Source: Marivirga arenosa | Lineage (GTDB): Bacteria > Bacteroidota > Bacteroidia > Cytophagales > Cyclobacteriaceae | Assembly: GCF_030503895.2 (NCBI RefSeq) | Contig: NZ_CP129970.2 | Location: 2,837,001-2,901,000 of the forward strand | Length of the DNA: 64,000 nt | Direction of reading: 5' to 3' | Part shown: in pieces, positions 31,441-38,610 of the stretch | How the letters are laid out: every line of letters begins with the position of its first letter | Numbering within the stretch: position 1 is the first letter of the stretch | The notes under the pieces: model-generated | What the model was told of the DNA's origin: nothing | Seen by the model: only the letters and a program-made list of their open reading frames with translations | Databases searched by the model: none | Translations under genes and position numbers: made by a program

Positions 31441-31843
31441 AAAATGAATAAACGATTTTAACCACTTTTGTTAAGGTGATTTTAATTTATTTTGTTTTTT
31501 GAGGTTTTCATTGAAACTTCATATCTAATTTAAGGATGCATTTGCTTTGCAAAGGCTTCTATTGGTTTTACAAATTAAATAGGTTTCTATAAAAGTCTAT
31601 ATTAGTATCAATTTTTCAACAATCTGTATGCACCCTATTGTATTGAAAAGAAATAGAACATCTAATTCTTTTTTTTCTTTAAGGTCATTTATTTCAATGA
31701 AAATAAGTTTGCTTTATTAAATAAGAAACACTTCCTGCAATGAAATACTTTATTTTCGTTTAATTCAAACGGTGGATTGCTAAGATTTAATTGATTAGTT
31801 TTATTCTTTAAATGATGCATAATCCAATTCGTTTATTATCACA
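31441..31843. other. AT-rich divergent intergenic region
   Basis: About 400 bases between the DUF3108 gene (leftward) and the LytTR regulator (rightward). It is very AT-rich with several T-runs. I see no open frame with coding character, no RNA gene and no strong promoter consensus, although both flanking units must be promoted from here. Confidence 0.5.
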
Positions 31844-32656
31844 ATGTCTGATTTTTCACTAACAAAAAGATATCCTTGGATTTACAAATTAAGACTGCGT
31901 TTAGCTATCAGTCTAGTATTAACCATTTTAGTTATTTTTATTCTATTATTTTTAAAACCATTTGATACGGGCGAAAAATATTTACCATTTAAAAATTTAA
32001 TGTTAGCGGGTTATGGAATGTGCATTTTTATAGCAGATTTATTACTGTTGACAGCAGAGAGGTTAATAGTGTTCAAACTGAAAAAATATTGGATTTTTAT
32101 TTTTGAACTACTGTACTTTCTCAGTCTTTTTTTGTTATCATCAATTTTGGTTTACTCCTATGATATTATAGTAACTAAGCAAATTGCTATCTCTTGGGAC
32201 TATTTATTTACTTTTTCATATCAATTTATACTTCCTATAGCTTTGCTATTGCTACCCTTACTCGCATATGTTAGGTATACTAAGGGTGAAATAATATCCC
32301 ATGAAGAAATTAAAAACCCCGAAGTTTTATTAATAGGCAAAAATCAAAATGACACATTAAAAATAAAACTCACTCAATTAATTTTTATAAAAGCTGAAGA
32401 TAATTACGTTAGAATAGTTTTTTTAAACGAAAAAAGTGATGTTGAGGAAATACTTATGAGAAGTACTTTATCAAGTATGAAAAAGCAAGTAAAGCACTTA
32501 CACTATTGTCATCGGTCCTATCTTATTGCTCCCTGGTATATTCAACAGTTGAAAGGTCATAGACAAAAAGCTAGTTTGGTTCTTAAGTATTATAATTCAG
32601 AGATACCTCTATCAGGAAAGTATTATACAGCAATTTCTGGCTTAAAGAAGGAATAA
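31844..32656 (+). CDS. Membrane-bound LytTR-type transcriptional regulator
   Basis: Protein of 270 residues. The N-terminal half has four hydrophobic segments (about 17-40, 53-72, 80-105, 120-145). The C-terminal 100 residues are a LytTR DNA-binding domain, with LIFIKAEDNYVRIVF near residue 180, LSSMKKQVKHLHYCHRSYLI, and the final IPLSGKYYTAI. This is the one-piece membrane/LytTR layout common in Bacteroidota, where no separate kinase is needed. The next gene on the same strand, the AGMO-like hydroxylase, follows after 147 bases and may be its target or simply a neighbour. The signal it senses is unknown. Confidence 0.88.
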   Translation: MSDFSLTKRYPWIYKLRLRLAISLVLTILVIFILLFLKPFDTGEKYLPFKNLMLAGYGMCIFIADLLLLTAERLIVFKLKKYWIFIFELLYFLSLFLLSSILVYSYDIIVTKQIAISWDYLFTFSYQFILPIALLLLPLLAYVRYTKGEIISHEEIKNPEVLLIGKNQNDTLKIKLTQLIFIKAEDNYVRIVFLNEKSDVEEILMRSTLSSMKKQVKHLHYCHRSYLIAPWYIQQLKGHRQKASLVLKYYNSEIPLSGKYYTAISGLKKE

Positions 32657-32803
32657 TTCGCCCCTACAAAAATACAATTTCGTCCCAAATCTCCATTTTT
32701 GACCATAATGAAATAGTGTTTAACCACTTTGATTTATTTGGAAAAGTAGCTTTTAATAACTTTTAAGAAGTATTTAAAGCAACTCTCATTTAAATTTTAT
32801 GTT

Positions 32804-34051
32804 ATGAACGTTTACACCTATATCACACCGATAGTGGTTTTACTCTTTTTAATTGAAATTATAATCACCTTACGTTTTCAGAAGAAAAATTACCCCTTTC
32901 AGGATACAATTACCAATTTGGGAACTGGAATTGGGAATCAATGTATTAATCTGGCAGTCGCTTTCTTTGTCTATAAGTGGTACGGCTTTTTATTCGAGTT
33001 AACACCATTCCGGATAGAAGTTACTTGGTATACTATGGTACTTTTATTATTGCTGCAAGATTTTATATTCTATTGGTTTCATCGTTTGGGTCACTCTATT
33101 AATATTTTCTGGGCAGCGCATATGGCTCACCATTCTTCTGAGGAAATGAATTTATCTGTAGGGATAAGGGCTAGTTTTACTCAAAGACTTTTTCAGTTTT
33201 TGTTTTTTGATTGGGTATTAGTAGTAATAGGGTTTTCGCCTGAAATAGTTTATGCAATGGCTGCTGTTCATCTATTATTAGCTTATTGGCATCATACTTC
33301 ACTTATTAAAAAAATGGGATGGTTTGAGAAATTTTTTGTAACTCCATCTCATCACCGTGTGCATCACGGTGTAAATCCACAATATATTGATAAGAACTTC
33401 TCCGAATTCCTTATTATTTGGGATAAACTATTTGGTTCTTTTGAACCTGAGGAAGAAGAAGTATGCTATGGAGTTACTCACCCTCCCAGAACATGGCATC
33501 CTATTAATTTAAATTTTCAGTTTTGGAAGCAGTTATGGGATGATGCCAAAAACACAAAAAGTTTTAAGGATAAATTAAGGATTTGGTTTATGCCTACTGG
33601 TTGGAGACCTGCGGATTTAGTAGACGAGCCATTACCATCTGTAATAGGATACAACAAATCTGAGCAAGTAAAGTATAAAAGTTCTTCTCTTGAGAATAGT
33701 AAAAATTATTTAATCGTACAGCTTATTATAGGGCTTGCTTTTATGTCTTTTACTATCAATATGAATCTACCGCTTAGATTTTGGGAAAGATTCATCCTCT
33801 CATCAGGTTTATTCATGATGATTATCAGTTGGAGCGGTATTCTAGAATCTAAAAGATGGGCATTAGGAATGGAAGTGGTTAGAATTTTATTTATGGCCTT
33901 TTCTTTAATTTTTGTTCTTCATCAGGCTGAAATCATGTCCTTTACCAGTTGGTCTACCTTCTTTATTTTAATCGTTAGTGGTTTAAGTATAAGCTATGCA
34001 GGGTATCATTTTAATCATAAGAATCAAAAGCTGCATCAGGAGGCGATATAA
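32804..34051 (+). CDS. AGMO-like membrane fatty-acid hydroxylase/sterol desaturase family protein
   Basis: Integral membrane di-iron oxygenase of 415 residues. All histidine boxes are present: HRLGH (about residue 92), HMAHHSSEEMNLS (about 106), a further HH near 162 and SHHRVHHG (about 182). The order, the spacing, the block IDKNFSEFLIIWDKLFGSFE, the following GVTHP, and a C-terminal extension with about four more membrane segments match alkylglycerol monooxygenase (TMEM195) rather than short sterol desaturases. AGMO cleaves the ether bond of alkylglycerols and needs tetrahydrobiopterin; whether this bacterial protein does so is inference. It stands alone behind the LytTR gene and is closed by a possible terminator at 34091. 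Confidence 0.85.
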   Translation: MNVYTYITPIVVLLFLIEIIITLRFQKKNYPFQDTITNLGTGIGNQCINLAVAFFVYKWYGFLFELTPFRIEVTWYTMVLLLLLQDFIFYWFHRLGHSINIFWAAHMAHHSSEEMNLSVGIRASFTQRLFQFLFFDWVLVVIGFSPEIVYAMAAVHLLLAYWHHTSLIKKMGWFEKFFVTPSHHRVHHGVNPQYIDKNFSEFLIIWDKLFGSFEPEEEEVCYGVTHPPRTWHPINLNFQFWKQLWDDAKNTKSFKDKLRIWFMPTGWRPADLVDEPLPSVIGYNKSEQVKYKSSSLENSKNYLIVQLIIGLAFMSFTINMNLPLRFWERFILSSGLFMMIISWSGILESKRWALGMEVVRILFMAFSLIFVLHQAEIMSFTSWSTFFILIVSGLSISYAGYHFNHKNQKLHQEAI

Positions 34052-34090
34052 TTAAAGCTGATGAATTCACTCCATATTTCATAGAACAAT

Positions 34091-34166
34091 AATCAGAAAA
34101 GCAGAAAGAATGAATTAGATTATATTATTAATAATCAACTATTCTTATTCGCTTTTCTGATTTTAT
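34091..34166. terminator. Long stem-loop between convergent genes, possible bidirectional terminator
   Basis: AATCAGAAAAGC (34091-34102) is the exact complement of GCTTTTCTGATT (34151-34162), enclosing 48 AT-rich bases. A short T-rich tail follows and overlaps the stop of the leftward gene at 34163. The large loop lowers confidence. Confidence 0.5.
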
Positions 34167-34867
34167 TCATCTTCTTTTTTATCATTTTCATTTGGTAGCG
34201 GGAAACCTATTTTCCGACTTAACATTTTTTGAATAGCTTTCTCATTTTTTCTCAGTTTAAGAGAATTTCCCAGCAGTTCAATTTGACCATTGCTCATAAA
34301 ACTATCATATGGGCAAAGCCTTATAAATTGTAAGTTTTGATCTTTACTATATAAATCCAGGCAGTAGTTTGCGATTGCAATGAGTTTCCAACCAGAACTC
34401 CCATTATCGCCAAAGTAACCTGGCTCCTCAGAGTTGCCAAAAATATCCTTTGCAAGCTTATGATCCCAAATTCCTTTTACTAAGCCTCCTTTATATGCTT
34501 CTTTTTCTTTTGACCTGCAATAGCTTCGCCATTTTTGAATATCCATAAATGGGATCTTATCATAAATTATGTTCCTTAAGGTTTTCAATCTGTAGCGGTT
34601 GAAATGATATTCAGGATCTAAAAATAGATTCATATTGCTAGGCTGCAGATTTAGTAATTCAAATTTGAACTTTAAATCTTTATTTAAAAGATCCTTTAAA
34701 CTAAAATCAAGATCATCAGCTAATTCTTCAAATTCTTCTCCATGATGCTCATAAAGTTTATTAACAGAAATTTCTTGTAGTTCAAAATCTGTTCTTACTT
34801 CAACATTTTCAAGATATTGTTGCAATTGAGAAATTAGTGAGCTCTGCTCTATATTCATTTGATTCAT
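34163..34867 (-). CDS. Uncharacterised soluble protein
   Basis: Protein of 234 residues with no family I recognise. It has no signal peptide and no hydrophobic segments, so it is probably cytoplasmic. The N-terminal 75 residues look helical (EQSSLISQLQQYLENVEV and EEFEELADDLDFSLKDLLNK). The middle is rich in aromatic and basic residues (FNRYRLKTLRNIIYDKIPF, WRSYCRSKEKEAYKGG) and reads SGWKLIAIANYCLDLYSKDQ before a charged tail. The start could be either of two close ATGs (residues 1 and 4). It is a single gene facing the AGMO-like gene, with a decayed gene region upstream. Confidence 0.65.
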   Translation of the reverse strand: MNQMNIEQSSLISQLQQYLENVEVRTDFELQEISVNKLYEHHGEEFEELADDLDFSLKDLLNKDLKFKFELLNLQPSNMNLFLDPEYHFNRYRLKTLRNIIYDKIPFMDIQKWRSYCRSKEKEAYKGGLVKGIWDHKLAKDIFGNSEEPGYFGDNGSSGWKLIAIANYCLDLYSKDQNLQFIRLCPYDSFMSNGQIELLGNSLKLRKNEKAIQKMLSRKIGFPLPNENDKKEDE

Positions 34868-35255
34868 GTAACAAAAGTATAAAAACCTTTATTACAGTAT
34901 AAAGTATAAACTGATTTTATAATTGATGATTTACCTTTATTTTAGAGATGATTAATCATCCTTTACATTGAAAATATTTTGGTCTTTAGCTCTTCTGTTT
35001 TTAATCTATTAACAGCTCTCTGTATTATTACTCAAGAAATGAATTGTTACGATATTCAAAATAGTACTAAAAATGAATAATCTTTCCCTGACCATGATTG
35101 TGAAGAACCTTCTTCACCGTTTTTACTTACGGTAACTGTGTTAGCTCAATTATTATAAATAAGTATATATAGATCTGGCAGGCATTATAAAGTAACTACA
35201 AATGCACTTTTTATTTAAGTGCTATATTTAAATGATTTTCGGCTTTAGCTGTTGA
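34868..35255. other. Gene-free AT-rich stretch
   Basis: About 390 bases with frequent stops in all frames that I read. The only structure I see is a perfect 14-bp palindrome, GATGATTAATCATC, at 34947-34960, which could be an operator for the leftward gene. Otherwise nothing recognisable. Confidence 0.4.
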
Positions 35256-35823
35256 AATCACTCAAAATATTCATTAAATCCATTGCAACTTATTCCAACA
35301 ACTTTTCAGTTTGAATTTTTACAGTCTTTAGGTTTTATAGGTTCGGAAGGAGAGGAGTTATATTTGAAATGGGATTATCACGATTTTAAACTTTTACGCG
35401 TTTTACTCTTGTTGATGGTTATCAGTTAAGATAAAGTACTATTACTGAGATCCCTTTTGAAGCTAATCATTGGCTTAATAAAGTATAGATGTATAAGAAG
35501 CAATGGAATTTTTAGCTAGGTTCAGAAGCGAATTAATTTAATCTTGAGTAATTGAATGATGGTGAGTTATGACAATCTGTATACGACTTTTGAATTGATG
35601 CTTGGAAAGCGATGTATAAAAGTATTTTCGGTGTTTTTAATCTTTGAAAACTTTACCGACACTTGACAATCAGCCTTTTATACTAGCTATAGAAGGGAGT
35701 ATTGAAGACCCTAAGATTCGATATATATTTATGAACCGATTGATGGCTTTGTGCCTCAAAAGGGCCGGTGAAAGGTTTAAAAAAAACCGACCCCCGAGGA
35801 CTTTAGTCAATCGATTTATTTAA
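35256..35823 (+). pseudogene. Decayed coding region of unknown family
   Basis: The forward strand reads as protein-like sequence broken by stops. Frame one from 35256 gives FQFEFLQSLGFIGSEGEELY and KWDYHDFKLLR. A shift near 35400 leads to FTLVDGYQLR, then ITEIPFEANHWLNKV and MYKKQWNF, then IDAWKAMYKSIFGVFNL, with stops at 35432, 35486, 35513, 35534, 35549, 35570 and 35591. A second shift near 35640 opens LKTLPTLDNQPFILAIEGSI and continues to a stop at 35821. Together this is a chain of about 190 residues with two frameshifts and seven stops and no intact start. I do not recognise the family. Chance reading of AT-rich DNA is the alternative, but the composition is protein-like. Confidence 0.5.
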
Positions 35824-35846
35824 TTGAGTTTAACTTTAAAAATGAA

Positions 35847-36782
35847 TTACTTCATTGATAGCCTTTGATCACTATCTAAGTATTTCTGAATTACTACTTT
35901 GATTTCAGTTTGCGCTTTTTGGCTATCGTAATCATTTGCTAGTAGTTCATCTTGCAAAGCAAATAGCTGCATGAATAATACTTTATCGTCTACTCGCTTC
36001 TTGATTTTCACCGTTTCTTTTGAAGCAAATAATTCATCCCAAACGGCTCTAACATCGGCCCAGTATATTTCATGCTCTTCCCACCAATCTGCTGCAACTT
36101 GGCATTTTCCATCTTCCGTTTTAGTGTAGGTGTTCCATCCTTTTTCCCAGGCGATAAGTTCGTCATTTTCACCTCTAACCACTTTTTGGTTGTCTTGCTC
36201 ATGTAGCCAACCGTATTCAGTGATTTCATGTCTATTTTCTCTTACCATTACGTTGTAATCATCTCTTTTAGAGAATTCCCTTCTTGGAAGTGGTGCATCA
36301 GCCACAGATTCCCAATAGCTTTTTCCATCAACATGAACCCATGAAGCAGTTCCTTCATATCGTGGTCCATCATCTACCTGATACACTTTCTGAGTCCATT
36401 GACCCTCAACTTCTTTTTTATCTAATCCATTGTATTTCCATGTGTTGTCTTTCTGGAATGTGTAAAGATCAGTGTTTTCATACAGCCAATCCTGACGCCA
36501 GTGCTTGATGATCATTGTATCACCTACTATTAATAAATGCTGTAATACAATTTTATCCTTAGATTTTTTCACAGGAAATACATATTCAAGGCCAGCAGAG
36601 CGATAGTTCTCATGCTGTTCGTAATCTTTGATCGGGGAGAAGGTCTCTGCAAAATTGAACTCTACTTCATAACAGCCACACATATCCATGATGGCTTTTA
36701 CGTCATCTGCTTTTTTCTTTTTCTGCGCTTGAGCACTCATCACGAATACAACAAGCATGAGTAATAGACTTATTCTTTTCAT
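35847..36782 (-). CDS. Secreted protein of the heme-uptake operon, probably DUF6607 family
   Basis: Protein of 311 residues with a signal peptide (KRISLLLMLVVFVMSAQAQ), a lysine run, and then DDVKAIMDMCGCYEVEFNFAETF, which I associate with the DUF6607 family found beside HmuY/TonB operons. Tryptophan and tyrosine are abundant (WRQDWLYENTDLYTF, EGQWTQKVYQV, SWVHVDGKSYWE, DWWEEHEIYWADV), consistent with a beta-rich exported protein. Its ATG overlaps the DoxX-like stop by four bases, making it the last gene of a four-gene operon. Function is unknown. Roles in handling haem or iron are plausible only from context. Confidence 0.75.
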   Translation of the reverse strand: MKRISLLLMLVVFVMSAQAQKKKKADDVKAIMDMCGCYEVEFNFAETFSPIKDYEQHENYRSAGLEYVFPVKKSKDKIVLQHLLIVGDTMIIKHWRQDWLYENTDLYTFQKDNTWKYNGLDKKEVEGQWTQKVYQVDDGPRYEGTASWVHVDGKSYWESVADAPLPRREFSKRDDYNVMVRENRHEITEYGWLHEQDNQKVVRGENDELIAWEKGWNTYTKTEDGKCQVAADWWEEHEIYWADVRAVWDELFASKETVKIKKRVDDKVLFMQLFALQDELLANDYDSQKAQTEIKVVIQKYLDSDQRLSMK

Positions 36783-37219
36783 AATTGAAAGGGTTTTTTA
36801 GTGTAAATTAAATTTGTAATTGTTTTATGTTTTCTTAAAATGATTAGGATGGACCCTAAGAGGTAAAGTCCTGACATAATTCCTCCCGTTACATCATCGG
36901 GTTTCAGGAAAATGTGAAATAAGAATATATTTAAAGTAATAGGAGTTAGCAGAATAGCGCCCCCTACTGCAAAAAATTGACTCACCAATAGCAAACCAGC
37001 TATGATTTCAACTACTCCTAAAAATGGCCAGAAGTAGGTGTTGGCTTTCAATCCTGTGATGAATTGAATCATTTGATCCTTTGTGCTGCCTTTTACAATT
37101 TCGGTATTAGATGATTTGCGGTCAGGGCTCGGAATAAATTTCCGAACACCTGCATACACAAATAAACTACCTAAACCTAACTGCACAATAATGAAGAATA
37201 TGCTGATGAACTTTCCCAT
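36779..37219 (-). CDS. DoxX-like membrane protein
   Basis: A 146-residue protein with four membrane segments: about 5-25 (FISIFFIIVQLGLGSLFVYA), 62-82 (FWPFLGVVEIIAGLLLVSQ), 85-105 (ILLTPITLNIFLFHIFL) and 112-130. This is the DoxX/SURF4-like fold. Residues 30-55 form a soluble loop. It lies between HmuY (2-base gap) and the DUF6607-type gene (four-base overlap), so it belongs to the heme-uptake operon. No catalytic residues can be named. A role in quinone or redox chemistry is sometimes suggested for the family but is not shown here. Confidence 0.8.
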   Translation of the reverse strand: MGKFISIFFIIVQLGLGSLFVYAGVRKFIPSPDRKSSNTEIVKGSTKDQMIQFITGLKANTYFWPFLGVVEIIAGLLLVSQFFAVGGAILLTPITLNIFLFHIFLKPDDVTGGIMSGLYLLGSILIILRKHKTITNLIYTKKPFQL

Positions 37220-37221
37220 CT

Positions 37222-38598
37222 TTATTTCAAAATTTTATATTCAAAAGTGGTCAAGCCTCTTTCATTGTTTTCATCAGTCAGACTAATAAATCTGATTTTG
37301 TAATAATTTCCCTGGCTATCTTGAATCACGAAGAACCGATCATCAAATACAGCAGGAGAGCTTCCTGGCCCGCCTCCTTGTCGCCACGAAGAACCAATGG
37401 AATTGATTTCGCTCTTAAACTCTAAATTTTCTGCTTGCTGAAGATTGAAGCCTTCATAAGTAGTATTTCCTTCTAGCATTACCAAAGCTGCTGAAGTATT
37501 ATGGCGGTTTATGATGATAAAATCATTAAAACTGTAGGGAATACTAGATCCCATGAAAGGGAATTTCTCAGTGTAGGTTCCATACATTAAATCCCAATTT
37601 TCTTTCTCAGGAGCATAGTCCACGATTCCATTATCCAAATCAAAATGGACAAAGTTGTGGCTATCAGATTTGCTGATTTGAGCCGTTTCGAAATTTGTAT
37701 CACCTATATTTGCATAAGCGATAGTATAACCATCTCCATCTTGAGTGATTTTTACTTTCTTCCAAGCTTCATTTTCCCCTGTTCTTTTGATGATGTATAC
37801 TTTGTTTTCCTCTTCATTTGATGCTATGGGTGCTATAGCGGTTTGTGAAAGATCCCCATTTGGTTCATCAATCCAAGCTGCTGCTGGCGGTGTTGCGGTA
37901 AATCCAATTTGCATTTCATTGGCAAAACCTACCGTATCTTCCGCAGTAACGGCAGCTAAATCTGTTTTATCAAGAGGGCGAGCCATCAGCTGAGCGGTGG
38001 AATTAAGCCTAACATGATGTCCTGATCCATTGTAAAAACCTAGGTCCCAAATTGATTTATCTAGCGAGTTAGATTGAAGTTTGCTTAAATCAACAAAGGC
38101 TTGTTGTGTAAAATCAGGACCACCTGCATTCATTTTTATTGTGCCTGATTGTGCTATAAAATTCTCTGAAAATGCTACTTCTATAGAAGCATTCTGTCCA
38201 ATTTGAAAAGCTTCAGTTGAATTAATCAAAAATTCTATATTTTCATCATTGTTAATGTTAAGGCCACTACCCGCTTTAACAGTAAAAGTTAATTCGCTCT
38301 GTCCTGATTCATAGTTAAGAATCATTTGATTACCTTCTGCTGCCGGTTCAGTATAGAAATCATTATCTGCTCCATAAACTAAGTTGGGGCTTTCAATACT
38401 CAGTGAAATACTTCCGGCTTCAGTGGTGGCTCTGGAAAACACTAATGAAATTTGGGCCTCTTGATTCTCCTCATTTATATTGAGACTGCTACTGTTAAAA
38501 TTGAGGTTAATAGGGGCAATTTGCTCCTCTTCCTTACACCCGGAAATCGCAATTATGAAGCTTAAGAGCATTAAAGAAATGGTACTTATTTTATTCAT
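37222..38598 (-). CDS. hmuY: HmuY-family heme-binding lipoprotein
   Basis: Outer-membrane lipoprotein of 458 residues. The signal ends in IAISGCKEEEQ, a good lipobox with Cys20. Residues about 25-150 resemble a Calx-beta/Ig-like domain (SLVFSRATTEAGSISLSI). From about 150 to the end is the HmuY domain: DLSKLQSNSLDKSIWDLGFY, ENWDLMYGTYTEKFPF, and the terminal YYKIRFISLTDENNERGLTT followed by FEYKIL. HmuY proteins bind haem at the surface and hand it to a TonB-dependent receptor, and that receptor is encoded 12 bases upstream. The extra N-terminal domain makes it about twice the size of Porphyromonas HmuY. Confidence 0.88.
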   Translation of the reverse strand: MNKISTISLMLLSFIIAISGCKEEEQIAPINLNFNSSSLNINEENQEAQISLVFSRATTEAGSISLSIESPNLVYGADNDFYTEPAAEGNQMILNYESGQSELTFTVKAGSGLNINNDENIEFLINSTEAFQIGQNASIEVAFSENFIAQSGTIKMNAGGPDFTQQAFVDLSKLQSNSLDKSIWDLGFYNGSGHHVRLNSTAQLMARPLDKTDLAAVTAEDTVGFANEMQIGFTATPPAAAWIDEPNGDLSQTAIAPIASNEEENKVYIIKRTGENEAWKKVKITQDGDGYTIAYANIGDTNFETAQISKSDSHNFVHFDLDNGIVDYAPEKENWDLMYGTYTEKFPFMGSSIPYSFNDFIIINRHNTSAALVMLEGNTTYEGFNLQQAENLEFKSEINSIGSSWRQGGGPGSSPAVFDDRFFVIQDSQGNYYKIRFISLTDENNERGLTTFEYKILK

Positions 38599-38610
38599 CT
38601 TTATTTATTT

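Noticed and set aside
34947-34960. Palindrome GATGATTAATCATC as an attachment or integration site
   Set aside because: No second copy and no integrase or mobile genes were seen nearby; kept only as a note in the gap entry.
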